Shown here: positions 1 through 7,890 of the stretch, one piece after another | Layout: the number at the start of each line of letters is the position of its first letter | How positions within the stretch are numbered: position 1 is the first letter of the stretch | Assembly (NCBI RefSeq): GCF_947387515.1 | Contig: NZ_CANDOB010000001.1 | Location: 1,550,001 to 1,614,000 of the forward strand | Length of the DNA: 64,000 bases | From: Alkalihalobacillus sp. CinArs1 | GTDB taxonomy: Bacteria > Bacillota > Bacilli > Bacillales > Guptibacillaceae | Direction of reading: 5' to 3' | Made by a program: the position numbers and the translations under genes | The notes under the pieces: generated by a model | Told to the model about the DNA's origin: nothing | Database searches by the model: none | Seen by the model: only the letters and a program-made list of their open reading frames with translations

Positions 1-396
1 CCCCATTCCCCCGAGCATACGATCGAGCATAGCAAAGGCGAGGTCTGGGGATACTTCGAGCACCATCTGTCCTGATAGCGGCTTTGCGACAAAAAGACTT
101 ATGATCGATTGGTCTGTAAGAGATTTCACAAACTCTTCAAACGACATTTGATCAACTGATTCAACGGAAGCTTGTACGATCGACCGAAGCTGTGCAGATG
201 AGTATGTCGTCATGAGCCGTGCGTAGTTTTCATGAATTCTTGTTAGAATTCGAATATGGTCCTGCGAAAAACGAAGGGCACGTTTAAAGTCGTATGTTCG
301 GACACGTCGCCCATCCAGCGGATCAGGACCTTTAGGTTTATCATCGATCGCAGATAATAATGCGTCGACAGTTTCAGGAGATAGCATATCAGACAA
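1..396 (-). CDS. fliM: Flagellar motor switch protein FliM, N-terminal part (runs off window)
   Basis: This is the first 132 codons of FliM, the C-ring protein that binds phosphorylated CheY and sets flagellar rotation direction. The visible part begins SDMLSPETVDALLSAI, the conserved N-terminal CheY-binding segment, and continues into the FliM middle domain (YDFKRALRFSQDHIRIL, then RMLGGMG at the window edge). I chose the TTG start at 396 because a GGAGGTG site lies 8 bases upstream; the ATG at 387 would be 17 bases away. It follows flbD with a 30-base gap. In most Bacillus operons fliL lies between these two genes; here it is absent. The 3' end is outside the window. Confidence 0.93.
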   Translation of the reverse strand, partial: MSDMLSPETVDALLSAIDDKPKGPDPLDGRRVRTYDFKRALRFSQDHIRILTRIHENYARLMTTYSSAQLRSIVQASVESVDQMSFEEFVKSLTDQSIISLFVAKPLSGQMVLEVSPDLAFAMLDRMLGGMG

Positions 397-426
397 CGTT
401 GTCACCTCCGTTCCTTTTACTAGCCA

Positions 427-615
427 CTATTTCAACACGTGTATATCACGATAAAATGCCGTTACTCTTCTTTTCACTTCATCAACTGGCTCGAGTACAA
501 CATAATGTTTTCCGTTCGTAAGGAAAATCATCGTATCTGGCGTTGCCTCAATCTTTTCGATATAAACTGCGTTAAGCGTAAAAGGTTCTTTGTTTAGTTT
601 CGTAAGTGTAATCAT
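427..615 (-). CDS. flbD: Flagellar protein FlbD/SwrD
   Basis: A 62-residue protein of the FlbD family (SwrD in B. subtilis), which is encoded just after the hook gene in Bacillus fla operons and is reported there to raise flagellar motor power for swarming. The start MITLTKLN and the FLTNGKHYVVLEPVDEV segment are typical of the family and the length is normal. It lies 47 bases after flgE and directly before fliM, in the same orientation. Function beyond motor-power support is not resolved. Confidence 0.9.
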   Translation of the reverse strand: MITLTKLNKEPFTLNAVYIEKIEATPDTMIFLTNGKHYVVLEPVDEVKRRVTAFYRDIHVLK

Positions 616-662
616 AAGAACAGAACGAGCCGAGAAAGGGAACCTTCCTCAGCTCTTACCTC

Positions 663-1436
663 CTATCGTTTTAAGTTGACGATTTCTTGAAGGATTTCAT
701 CTGAGGTGGTGATGACTCTTGAGTTAGCCTGGAACCCTCGCTGCGCAACGATCATTTCCGTAAACTCTTCTGTAAGGTCAACGTTAGACATTTCAAGCTG
801 TCCGGAAACCACACGGGATGCTTCTGGGAGACCTTGAGTGAAATCTCCTGATTTAGGGGTTTCCATATACATTGAGCCTCCGTCTTTTGATAAGCCTGAA
901 GGATTGCTTACTGTTCCCATGCTTATTTTCTTATAAAACGTAGGTTCACCGTCCGCACCAATCATACTGATCTCACCTTGTCGGTTGATCGTGAAAGGTC
1001 CGTCTAGCTCAATCTTCTCATTATCTTCGCCGAGAACGAAGTACCCTTGTGATGTAACGAGTTCACTATCGTTGTTCACATAAAAATTCCCTGACCTTGT
1101 GAGCAAATCTGTCTCTGTCGTTCCATTGTCAGTCGTGATTTCACGTCTTACTCGAAAATAGCCATCTCCTTCAATAGAAAGATCCGTCTGCACGCCAGTC
1201 GTCATAAACGACCCCGTTGTGTGTAACGTATCGATCGAGCCTTCTGTTACCCCAAGTCCCACTTGCGTTGAGTTAACCTGTCGATCACCCATGTTCTGGC
1301 TCAGCAAGTCTTGAAACATCACGCGGCTTTTCTTAAATCCTACCGTGTTTACGTTTGCGATATTATTACCGATGACATCTAACTTTGTATTAAACCCTTT
1401 CATACCTGATACACCTGAATACATAGAACGTAGCAT
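663..1436 (-). CDS. flgE: Flagellar hook protein FlgE (short Bacillus type)
   Basis: A 257-residue FlgE/F/G-family protein. The N-terminus (MLRSMYSGVSGMKGF, then NNIANVNTVGFKKSR) and C-terminus (SNVDLTEEFTEMIVAQ, ending EIVNLKR) are the coiled-coil rod/hook motifs. Length matches the short hook protein of Bacillus (about 264 residues). Position after flgD and before flbD supports hook rather than rod. An AGGGGG site lies 6 to 8 bases before the ATG. Older annotations call such proteins FlgG; here the separate flhO/flhP pair fills the rod role, so hook is preferred. Confidence 0.92.
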   Translation of the reverse strand: MLRSMYSGVSGMKGFNTKLDVIGNNIANVNTVGFKKSRVMFQDLLSQNMGDRQVNSTQVGLGVTEGSIDTLHTTGSFMTTGVQTDLSIEGDGYFRVRREITTDNGTTETDLLTRSGNFYVNNDSELVTSQGYFVLGEDNEKIELDGPFTINRQGEISMIGADGEPTFYKKISMGTVSNPSGLSKDGGSMYMETPKSGDFTQGLPEASRVVSGQLEMSNVDLTEEFTEMIVAQRGFQANSRVITTSDEILQEIVNLKR

Positions 1437-1509
1437 GTGTTTTCCCCCTAGATTATAAGTCGCTGCTTCAATCGGTCCACAGCGTTAGGCCTCCAATTGG
1501 TCCAGCCTT

Positions 1510-1869
1510 TTAAATGATGAGTGCAGAATCGATCTTTGTTACGATTTGATTTTCCATCCGGTCTTGCTTCATCGCAGTGATTACCTTGTTGTTCTTCACA
1601 CTTACTACAAAAGCAAGGTCTTTCATAAGCAGAAGTGAATCTTGAGCTCCTTTTTCGCGAGCCGTTTCAACGCCTTCATTCAGCTTTTTTAGCTGAACAT
1701 CAGATAGCGAGATACCTTGCTGTGACAATCGTTCTTTTGCATGATGACTGAAGGATACTGGTTTATGTAAGGATTTCTTCAGCTGTTCTGCAAATGCCGA
1801 CGCCTTCTTTTTTGGGGCTATGAGCGGTTGATTAGGATGGTACCTCTCATGGACGTGTATATTCGTCAT
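1510..1869 (-). CDS. TIGR02530-type flagellar operon protein
   Basis: A 119-residue protein with the pattern of the TIGR02530 flagellar operon family, found between flgD and flgE in many Firmicutes; no biochemical role is established to my knowledge. The conserved core is FSHHAKERLSQQGI followed by a DSLLLMKDLAFVVSV segment. I set the start at the ATG at 1869, one base after the flgD stop (TGA-G-ATG), with GGGGGAG just upstream; the reading frame is open to a TTG at 1887, but that overlaps flgD and has no ribosome site. The tight junction suggests translational coupling with flgD. Confidence 0.83.
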   Translation of the reverse strand: MTNIHVHERYHPNQPLIAPKKKASAFAEQLKKSLHKPVSFSHHAKERLSQQGISLSDVQLKKLNEGVETAREKGAQDSLLLMKDLAFVVSVKNNKVITAMKQDRMENQIVTKIDSALII

Positions 1870-1870
1870 C

Positions 1871-2287
1871 TCACTCCCCCGTTTCAATTCGTTCTAGCGA
1901 AGAGATGTTCACCTGTTTTCCATCTTGAAGTTCTGCAAGAATAGCGCCTTCTTTGTACACTACTGCTGATACCTTCCCAGCACTTAGTACTTCGTTCTCT
2001 TTCCACTTCACCGTTTTTCCAATGAGATGAGCATGATCGGTTATTGAACTCTGCATTTGATTGTTTACAAATTGCGTGAGTGAACTGTTCATATTCGTCA
2101 TTTGCTCAAGAGAACTGAACTGCGCCATCTGTCCGATAAATTCAGTATCTTGCATTGGTTTCATGGGATCCTGGTTGCCTAACTGTGCTACTAAGATTTT
2201 GAGAAAGTCATCCTTTCCGAGTTGTCCAGGCAGCTGCGGACGCTGTTGAGCAGATGTAGTTGCATTAGTAACTGAGCCTGTCTTCAT
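1871..2287 (-). CDS. flgD: Hook-cap (hook scaffolding) protein FlgD
   Basis: A 138-residue FlgD, the cap on which hook subunits polymerise. The diagnostic block LGKDDFLKILVAQLGNQDPM followed by DTEFIGQMAQFSSLEQM is present at about residues 23-62. It has the short Bacillus C-terminus (LERIETGE) and lacks the longer FLG-D Ig-like region of Gram-negatives. AGGAGG sits about 7 bases before the ATG. It is flanked by fliK and the TIGR02530 gene. Confidence 0.93.
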   Translation of the reverse strand: MKTGSVTNATTSAQQRPQLPGQLGKDDFLKILVAQLGNQDPMKPMQDTEFIGQMAQFSSLEQMTNMNSSLTQFVNNQMQSSITDHAHLIGKTVKWKENEVLSAGKVSAVVYKEGAILAELQDGKQVNISSLERIETGE

Positions 2288-2297
2288 ACCACCCCTC

Positions 2298-3428
2298 CTA
2301 AACGGAATAATTTATTCCTATCGTCTCTTCCTGTTCATGCTCATGAGTGACGACTGGATTTTCTTCAACTTCATACTGACCGGACTGTTTCTCCCGGCGA
2401 TTTCCCTGCCCAAACTGGCGTTGTCCCTGCTGCTGACTTTGCTGGTCTTGTAAAAGTGATTGCGTTGACTGCTGCACGACTTCTACTTTGTCGAGCTGAA
2501 TCCCTTGCTGCACGAATGTTTGTCGCAGCTGATGTAACTGTCCCTCGATCATTTCTTTCGCTGCTGCAGTGGAAGTCGCGATTTGGGCTGTTACTTTTCC
2601 ATCCACCGTCGATAATCGAATATCAAGCTGCCCTAGGTTTTCAGGAGAAAGCTTGATACGAAGCTGAGATTCTTTTCCGTTCTTCATCACTTGCATTCGT
2701 TCTAATAGCTGACTGAACTCACTTGTGAATTGGCGAGCTTTGATCACGGGCGTTTCTTCTTTCACCGTTGTCTGCGTAAGCGTTTCGTTTGGTTTAACTT
2801 GAACCTGCTCATTTTCTTCAGGTATTCGAACTGTAGCGGTTTCGATCGGAGCAGCTTGCTCTTGATTCAACGCTTTACCGGTCAAAGAACTTAAATCGAT
2901 ACCGTTTCGCTTTAAGAAAAGATGAAGTTCTGACTGCGATTGTTTTAGTAACACAGGCTCTGTTTCAGCCAATTTCATCACCTTCACGTTAGCTTCAGAT
3001 TCTTCACTTATATTTGACGTACTTACGGTTTTGAGACTTTTCTGTTGTGCTGATTCAAACTTGAACAATTCTTCTTTCGTAAATCCATGTACCCCCGCTT
3101 CAGAAGACCCATTCTCTTTCGAGCTCCCTAAAAGGAGTTGCTTAAGCTTCGGGTCATCCGCTAACTTTTCCGCTAACTTTTCCGCTAACTGAATCGCTTG
3201 TGCGTGTGAGTTGCTAGGTTTGGTTTCGCCCGAATCGAGTGATGGCTCTTCTGGTACTGCCTCTGCAGGTTCTGCTTCTGCAGGTAAATTCACGCTTTTC
3301 TTTTCCAAGGTCTTTCCATCTGCAAGCATCGTCAATAGCTTCTCAAAATTAGAATTGCCCTTTGCGGTCTCACCTTTTTTTGCAGGAGCTTTTGTTCCAT
3401 TCATAAGGGGTTGAATCGTATTACTCAC
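2298..3428 (-). CDS. fliK: Flagellar hook-length control protein FliK
   Basis: A 376-residue FliK, the secreted ruler that measures hook length and switches export specificity. The low-complexity N-terminal two thirds is charged and Glu/Lys rich; the C-terminal hook-length domain runs from about LRIKLSPENLGQLDIRL through QIATSTAAAKEMI to VQQGIQLDKVEV, followed by a Gln-rich tail. I chose the GTG at 3428, which has GGAGG 7 bases upstream; the open frame reaches a TTG at 3452, but that would overlap the preceding stop and put the ribosome site inside the gene. A 12-base tandem repeat lies at 3158-3190. Confidence 0.88.
   Translation of the reverse strand: MSNTIQPLMNGTKAPAKKGETAKGNSNFEKLLTMLADGKTLEKKSVNLPAEAEPAEAVPEEPSLDSGETKPSNSHAQAIQLAEKLAEKLADDPKLKQLLLGSSKENGSSEAGVHGFTKEELFKFESAQQKSLKTVSTSNISEESEANVKVMKLAETEPVLLKQSQSELHLFLKRNGIDLSSLTGKALNQEQAAPIETATVRIPEENEQVQVKPNETLTQTTVKEETPVIKARQFTSEFSQLLERMQVMKNGKESQLRIKLSPENLGQLDIRLSTVDGKVTAQIATSTAAAKEMIEGQLHQLRQTFVQQGIQLDKVEVVQQSTQSLLQDQQSQQQGQRQFGQGNRREKQSGQYEVEENPVVTHEHEQEETIGINYSV
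3158..3190. repeat. 12-base in-frame tandem repeat inside fliK
   Basis: About 2.75 copies of the unit CGCTAACTTTTC. On the coding strand it encodes repeated AEKL units (AEKLAEKLAEKLADD) in the disordered ruler part of FliK. The unit is a multiple of three, so gain or loss keeps frame. Confidence 0.9.
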
Positions 3429-3448
3429 ATTTTCACCTCCTTTTAAAC

Positions 3449-4297
3449 TCAATCGGCTAACTCTGCTACATAGGTAGACGAAACCGATTCATCCATTTCT
3501 GAAAGAATGAGCGTCCGCTTCGATTCGTTGAGTGCAGAAAGGATTCCAACAGCAACATCCTTTTCCTCTTTCACTTCGCTCATCGCTTCTAAAATGCCGG
3601 CTGCTTTCGTTTCTTCCATATCCTCCATTTGCTTTGCGAGATCTTCGATCGGTATCGAACTTTCTTTCCGCTCGATCGCATTCATCAGTAGGGAGAGCCT
3701 TTCCTGCATCGCAGCTACCTCTGGTTGTTCTGCTTGATCAAGGTCTCTTAGAGCAATCGTAATATCGGCCGCGATCGCCGTGTTCATTTTTCCGAGAATC
3801 GCAGCTTTTTCAGTACTCCCCATCCTATCGAGAAGGACCGCAGCTTCGTTTAAGGTAAGTTTCTCGATGATTGCCGCTGACTTGGATGGCGTCATCCCTT
3901 CGTACATAGAGGCGAGGTTTTGCTGTTTTTGTTCTAAATCCTCCGCATCTTTTGCGTTTTGTTCCATTTCATTCGTTAGTTTTTTGATTTGACTCTCGTA
4001 ATCAGAGATTTCCCTTTTTTGCTCTTGCACCGTTCGAGTGAGTCTCTCGATCTCTTGCTCTTGTTCTGCGATTTTTTTCTCGAGATCAGGCGCTTGCTCA
4101 TCATCGTCTAGCTCTGCCGCAAACGTATTCTGGATAAAGGCGAGTGGTTTTTCACTTACGGTTGAAGCGATTGCCTTGAGGTCATAGCCCATAAACGGAA
4201 GAATGATCAACAGTACCGTCACTACGAAAGTAAGCGGTAGAAGAATGTTATGTATGATGACTTCTTTAATCGATGTGGTCGTCCGCTTCTTTCGCAC
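3449..4297 (-). CDS. MotE-like / YlxF flagellar operon membrane protein
   Basis: A protein of about 282 residues in the ylxF position between fliJ and fliK. It has a basic N-terminus, one membrane segment (about residues 17-40), a long Glu/Gln-rich coiled coil (about 65-125), and a C-terminal helical repeat region with the MgtE-N-like pattern MTPSKSAAIIEKLTLNEAAVLLDRM. This layout matches the MotE/YlxF family, predicted to act outside the membrane near the stator or export gate. The frame opens at a GTG at 4306, but AAAGGGTGA fits better 6 bases before the GTG at 4297. The exact role in Bacillales is not settled. Confidence 0.78.
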   Translation of the reverse strand: MRKKRTTTSIKEVIIHNILLPLTFVVTVLLIILPFMGYDLKAIASTVSEKPLAFIQNTFAAELDDDEQAPDLEKKIAEQEQEIERLTRTVQEQKREISDYESQIKKLTNEMEQNAKDAEDLEQKQQNLASMYEGMTPSKSAAIIEKLTLNEAAVLLDRMGSTEKAAILGKMNTAIAADITIALRDLDQAEQPEVAAMQERLSLLMNAIERKESSIPIEDLAKQMEDMEETKAAGILEAMSEVKEEKDVAVGILSALNESKRTLILSEMDESVSSTYVAELAD

Positions 4298-4318
4298 CTT
4301 TTTCACCCTTTCTACGAG

Positions 4319-4765
4319 CTAGCCATTCTTTAATTGCAAGTAAGCTCTAACTGTATTGAAGCTGTCCAATTCGTTCTGTTCGATAAGTTTAATTTCGCGG
4401 TTGTGTTCTTCACGACGTTTTTCCTTGATCGACTGCCACGTCTTTTCTTCTCTTACCTTCTCAGCTAAGTTTTCTTGATGACCAGACACCTGCTCATCTA
4501 ACTGTCTGAGAGCCTCTTTCTTTTCATTGAGCTTTTGATCCCAAAAGGAAACGTGCGCTTCTTCTTCAATCAATTCAGTAACGGAAAGACCTTCAAACTG
4601 CCTTTTTTCAAGGGTTTCACGGAAGCTATTCACTTTCTGTTCGAGCATCGCTATTTCTTGTTCAAGATTGCTCTGAACTTTTAAGGTCTCCGCCATCTCG
4701 AGCTGTACTTGTTCTTTTTCGTTTTCTTTCATATCGAGAATGCGCTGAAACGGAAATTTGTAAAT
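4319..4765 (-). CDS. fliJ: Flagellar export protein FliJ, probable ATT start
   Basis: FliJ is the coiled-coil stalk protein that links the FliI ATPase ring to the export gate. The obvious ATG at 4732 gives a 137-residue protein without a ribosome site. Reading upstream in frame gives IYKFPFQRILDMKENEKEQ, which matches the usual FliJ beginning (YxFxLQxILxLKExEKEQ); no ATG, GTG, TTG or CTG occurs before the in-frame TGA. An ATT at 4765 lies 6 bases after a GGGTGA ribosome site and 2 bases after the fliI stop. With this start the protein has about 148 residues, the usual size. The whole protein is predicted coiled coil. Confidence 0.82.
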   Translation of the reverse strand: MYKFPFQRILDMKENEKEQVQLEMAETLKVQSNLEQEIAMLEQKVNSFRETLEKRQFEGLSVTELIEEEAHVSFWDQKLNEKKEALRQLDEQVSGHQENLAEKVREEKTWQSIKEKRREEHNREIKLIEQNELDSFNTVRAYLQLKNG

Positions 4766-4767
4766 CG

Positions 4768-6087
4768 CTAATCACCCTTTCCAAACTTTGATAGAAGCCG
4801 CTCCTGACTCTCTTGAAATGTTGCTAATTCGTCTGTTCCTTGTTTGATGTATCTCTCGATCTCTGCATGGCTTGCGATCGCTTTATCAACATTGCTGTTA
4901 GTACCTGATTTATAAGCACCAATATTAATAAGGTCTTCAGAAGAGTTATAAACAGAAAGAAGTCGCTTCAATTCATTCGCTGCTTCCATATGTTCAGGAG
5001 GTACGATCTCCTTCATCACCCTGCTCACACTTTGCGAAACGTTAATCGCAGGGTACTGCCCTTTTTGTGCGAGCTTTCGGTCTAGCACAATGTGACCATC
5101 AAGGATCCCACGAACGGCATCTGCAATCGGTTCATTCATATCATCACCATCGACGAGAACCGTATAAAAGGCAGTGATCGATCCATGGTGTGACGTTCCT
5201 GATCGTTCTAACAATTTTGGTAATAATGCAAAAACACTAGGTGTATACCCCTTACTTGTAGGCGGTTCACCGATCGCGAGCCCGACTTCACGCTGAGCCA
5301 TCGCAAATCGCGTAACGGAATCCATCATCAGCATGACGTTCTTGCCTTCATCACGGAAATACTCAGCGATCGAGGTTGCAGTGAGCGCCCCTTTTATCCT
5401 CTGAAGCGGGGATTGATCAGAAGTTGCTACGACGATTACAGATTTCTTGAGACCTTCTTCACCAAGGTCACGTTCGATAAAATCTCGAACTTCTCGTCCA
5501 CGTTCACCGATAAGAGCAATGACGTTCACATCAGCTTCAGAGTTTCGTGCTGCCATTCCCATAAGCGTACTCTTCCCGACACCACTTCCAGCAAATATGC
5601 CGATTCTCTGACCATGTCCAACAGTAAGCAGCCCATCGATCGCTCTGACTCCGAGCTGAAAAGGAGTCGAAATTCTTGGTCTTGTCATCGGATTTGGCGG
5701 CTGTCTGTTCGTAGTGACTGATTTAAGCCCACTAGGCAGTAGGGTTTCATCTAGTGGTTTTCCTCTACCGTCAAGAATACTTCCGAGAATCGAATACCCC
5801 ACCTTCACCTCTAACGGTTGTCCCGTTGCAACAACGAGGCAACCTGGTCCAATTTCTGAAAGATCATCCATCGGCATGAGGAGAACTCGGTTTTCTCGAA
5901 ATCCTACAACTTCTGCCTCGATTGGGGTGTGGCCTGGACCTGGATGTAGATAGCAAAGCTCACCCATCTTCACTTCAGGGCCCATCGATTCAATGGTCAA
6001 TCCGATCACCTGCGTTACTTTTCCATACTTTTGAACGGATTGAATCGATTCAAGGTGAGAAAGATAACGATCGACGTTAATGCTCAT
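4768..6087 (-). CDS. fliI: Flagellar export ATPase FliI
   Basis: A 439-residue type III export ATPase, related to the F1 beta subunit. Walker A is GIFAGSGVGKST (about residue 168), Walker B is NVMLMMDSVTRFAMAQRE, and the signature GEPPTSKGYTPSVFALLP follows. I start at the ATG at 6087 (MSINVDRYLSHL), which gives the normal family length; the frame extends to 6114 but the extra residues are not FliI-like. The start overlaps the fliH stop by 11 bases, so the two are probably translationally coupled, with GAGGAG 10 bases upstream. Confidence 0.95.
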   Translation of the reverse strand: MSINVDRYLSHLESIQSVQKYGKVTQVIGLTIESMGPEVKMGELCYLHPGPGHTPIEAEVVGFRENRVLLMPMDDLSEIGPGCLVVATGQPLEVKVGYSILGSILDGRGKPLDETLLPSGLKSVTTNRQPPNPMTRPRISTPFQLGVRAIDGLLTVGHGQRIGIFAGSGVGKSTLMGMAARNSEADVNVIALIGERGREVRDFIERDLGEEGLKKSVIVVATSDQSPLQRIKGALTATSIAEYFRDEGKNVMLMMDSVTRFAMAQREVGLAIGEPPTSKGYTPSVFALLPKLLERSGTSHHGSITAFYTVLVDGDDMNEPIADAVRGILDGHIVLDRKLAQKGQYPAINVSQSVSRVMKEIVPPEHMEAANELKRLLSVYNSSEDLINIGAYKSGTNSNVDKAIASHAEIERYIKQGTDELATFQESQERLLSKFGKGD

Positions 6088-6874
6088 CGGTATCATTCTC
6101 CTCAAATAGTGCAAATAGCTCCTTCTTGATCTCCTTTAGCTGGCTGTGTATGGAAATGTCGTAACTTCCGCTCGGAGTATGGATCATTCCGGAACCGGGC
6201 GGGAGATCACTCATCGGAACAAGCTTTAAGCTCGCATGACCATCAAGCTGTTTCTCGAGTTCTTCCACCATAGGTGTTATATGAGCATAATCTTCAACTG
6301 AAACTTGAAGAACAACTTCCCCTCGGTCCTGAACCGTTTGCAGCGTCTTTCTGACCATCTCAGCAATCGACTCAGGGTGTTGTTTCAGTTCATTCATCAT
6401 GACCTTCTTTGCAATCTCAGTACTGAGTGAGAGCAAGAACGGCTCAGCACTTTGGATCAATTCATCTTTTTTCTTGTAGGCCTCAGTAAGAACTGATTCC
6501 ATTTCTTTTCGTTTTTCTTGAAGCTCGAACTGCACTTGTTGGAGACCAGCCTGGTAGCCTGCTTCAAACCCTTTATCTTCAGCTTCTCTGTATTTCTGTT
6601 CAGCTAGCTTTTCCCACTCTTGTTCCTTTTGTAGCTGCTTCTGTTCTAGACTCGATAACACGTGATCTTCTTCATTCTGTAACCTTGTTCGAATCGTGTG
6701 GTATTGATCTTCGAGTCGGATCATCTGTTGAAGTAATTGAGATTTCTTTTCTTCGACTGTTGATTTCCGTGATTGCAGCACACGTTGTTTCTTAGGTTCT
6801 ACGATGTCTCGTTGACCGATCACTTTCGGTGCATCGTCTACCCCTTTATACGACTTTGGAATGATATTAGACAA
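6077..6874 (-). CDS. fliH: Flagellar assembly protein FliH
   Basis: A 265-residue FliH, the regulator that holds FliI dimers before docking. It shows a long charged central helix (about residues 35-135), an A/G-containing segment (EDKGFEAGYQAGLQQVQ) like the GxxxG helix of the family, and a C-terminal VMMNELKQHPESIAEMVRKTL domain as in V-ATPase E-subunit relatives. The start is TTG at 6874, overlapping the fliG stop by 8 bases, with GGAGGAG upstream inside fliG. Confidence 0.88.
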   Translation of the reverse strand: MSNIIPKSYKGVDDAPKVIGQRDIVEPKKQRVLQSRKSTVEEKKSQLLQQMIRLEDQYHTIRTRLQNEEDHVLSSLEQKQLQKEQEWEKLAEQKYREAEDKGFEAGYQAGLQQVQFELQEKRKEMESVLTEAYKKKDELIQSAEPFLLSLSTEIAKKVMMNELKQHPESIAEMVRKTLQTVQDRGEVVLQVSVEDYAHITPMVEELEKQLDGHASLKLVPMSDLPPGSGMIHTPSGSYDISIHSQLKEIKKELFALFEENDTDEH

Positions 6875-7877
6875 TCACATCATCTCCTCCGCCACGTGCG
6901 ATCACGATGTCCCCTGTATCTTCTAGGTAACGAATGACAGAAACGACGCGTGTTTGAGCTTCTTCAACTTCGCTAAGACGCAGAGGGCCCATCAATTCGA
7001 GTTCTTCTTTTACTGTTTCAACTCGTCTGTTGGACATGTTTCGGAAGATGAGGTCTTTCACTTCTTCGCTAGCAACCTTAAGTGCGATCGATAGATCATC
7101 ATCCTTCACTTCACTTATCACAAGTCTGATCGAACGATCATCGAGTAGAACGATGTCTTCAAAGACGAACATCCGCTGCTTGATTTCTTCAGCAAGCTTC
7201 GGATCGTCCTTCTCGAGAGCACTTAGAATCGTTCTTTCTGTACTACGATCAACGCCGCTCAGTACTTCTACGATCGATTCAACCCCACCTGTAAACGTGT
7301 AATCCTGTGAGCCGCTCGCATTTAATTTTCTTTCGATGATGTCTTCTAGCTTAGTAATCACTTCTGGTGACGTACTTTCCATCAAAGCGATTCGCCTAGC
7401 GACATCCGCCTGTCGTTCTTGAGGAAGAGCCGACAAGATCTTCGATGACTGCTGCGCATCCAAATACGAAAGAATAAGCGCGATCGTTTGAGGATGCTCT
7501 TGTTGAACAATGTTTAAAATTTGCTCTGGATCTGCTTTCCTTGCGAATGCAAAAGGCTTCACCTGTGTGTTCGACTGCAAGCGCGCAAGGATTTCCTCAG
7601 CTTTCTTCGGGCCAAGTGCTTCCACTAACACGTGTCTTGCAAAATCAATACCACCAGCAGCAATATAGTCTTTCGCTTTTACCATATGGATGAATTCATC
7701 CATTATGTTTTCACGATCTGCCGACTCAACCCTATTCAGTTCAGAGATCCCTAATGCTAGTTTATCGATCTCCTTCTCAGTCAAAAGCTTGAACGTTTGA
7801 ATCGAGAGTTCAGGACCGAGAGATGTAAGTAAAATTGCTGCTTTTTGTGTCCCAGATATTTCTTTTGTTTTACTCAC
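6867..7877 (-). CDS. fliG: Flagellar motor switch protein FliG
   Basis: A 336-residue FliG, the C-ring protein that meets the stator and produces torque. The N-terminal ISGTQKAAILLTSLGPE, the middle EHPQTIALILSYLD (EHPQ motif, about residue 126) and the C-terminal torque helix (LDDRSIRLVISEVKDDDL) are all present at the usual spacing. GTG start with AGGAGGAG about 7 to 10 bases upstream. It lies 13 bases after fliF. Confidence 0.95.
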   Translation of the reverse strand: MSKTKEISGTQKAAILLTSLGPELSIQTFKLLTEKEIDKLALGISELNRVESADRENIMDEFIHMVKAKDYIAAGGIDFARHVLVEALGPKKAEEILARLQSNTQVKPFAFARKADPEQILNIVQQEHPQTIALILSYLDAQQSSKILSALPQERQADVARRIALMESTSPEVITKLEDIIERKLNASGSQDYTFTGGVESIVEVLSGVDRSTERTILSALEKDDPKLAEEIKQRMFVFEDIVLLDDRSIRLVISEVKDDDLSIALKVASEEVKDLIFRNMSNRRVETVKEELELMGPLRLSEVEEAQTRVVSVIRYLEDTGDIVIARGGGDDVIV

Positions 7878-7890
7878 GCCACCGCTCCTC

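Noticed and set aside
4319-4732. fliJ starting at the ATG at 4732
   Set aside because: No ribosome site, and the conserved N-terminal FliJ residues would be lost.
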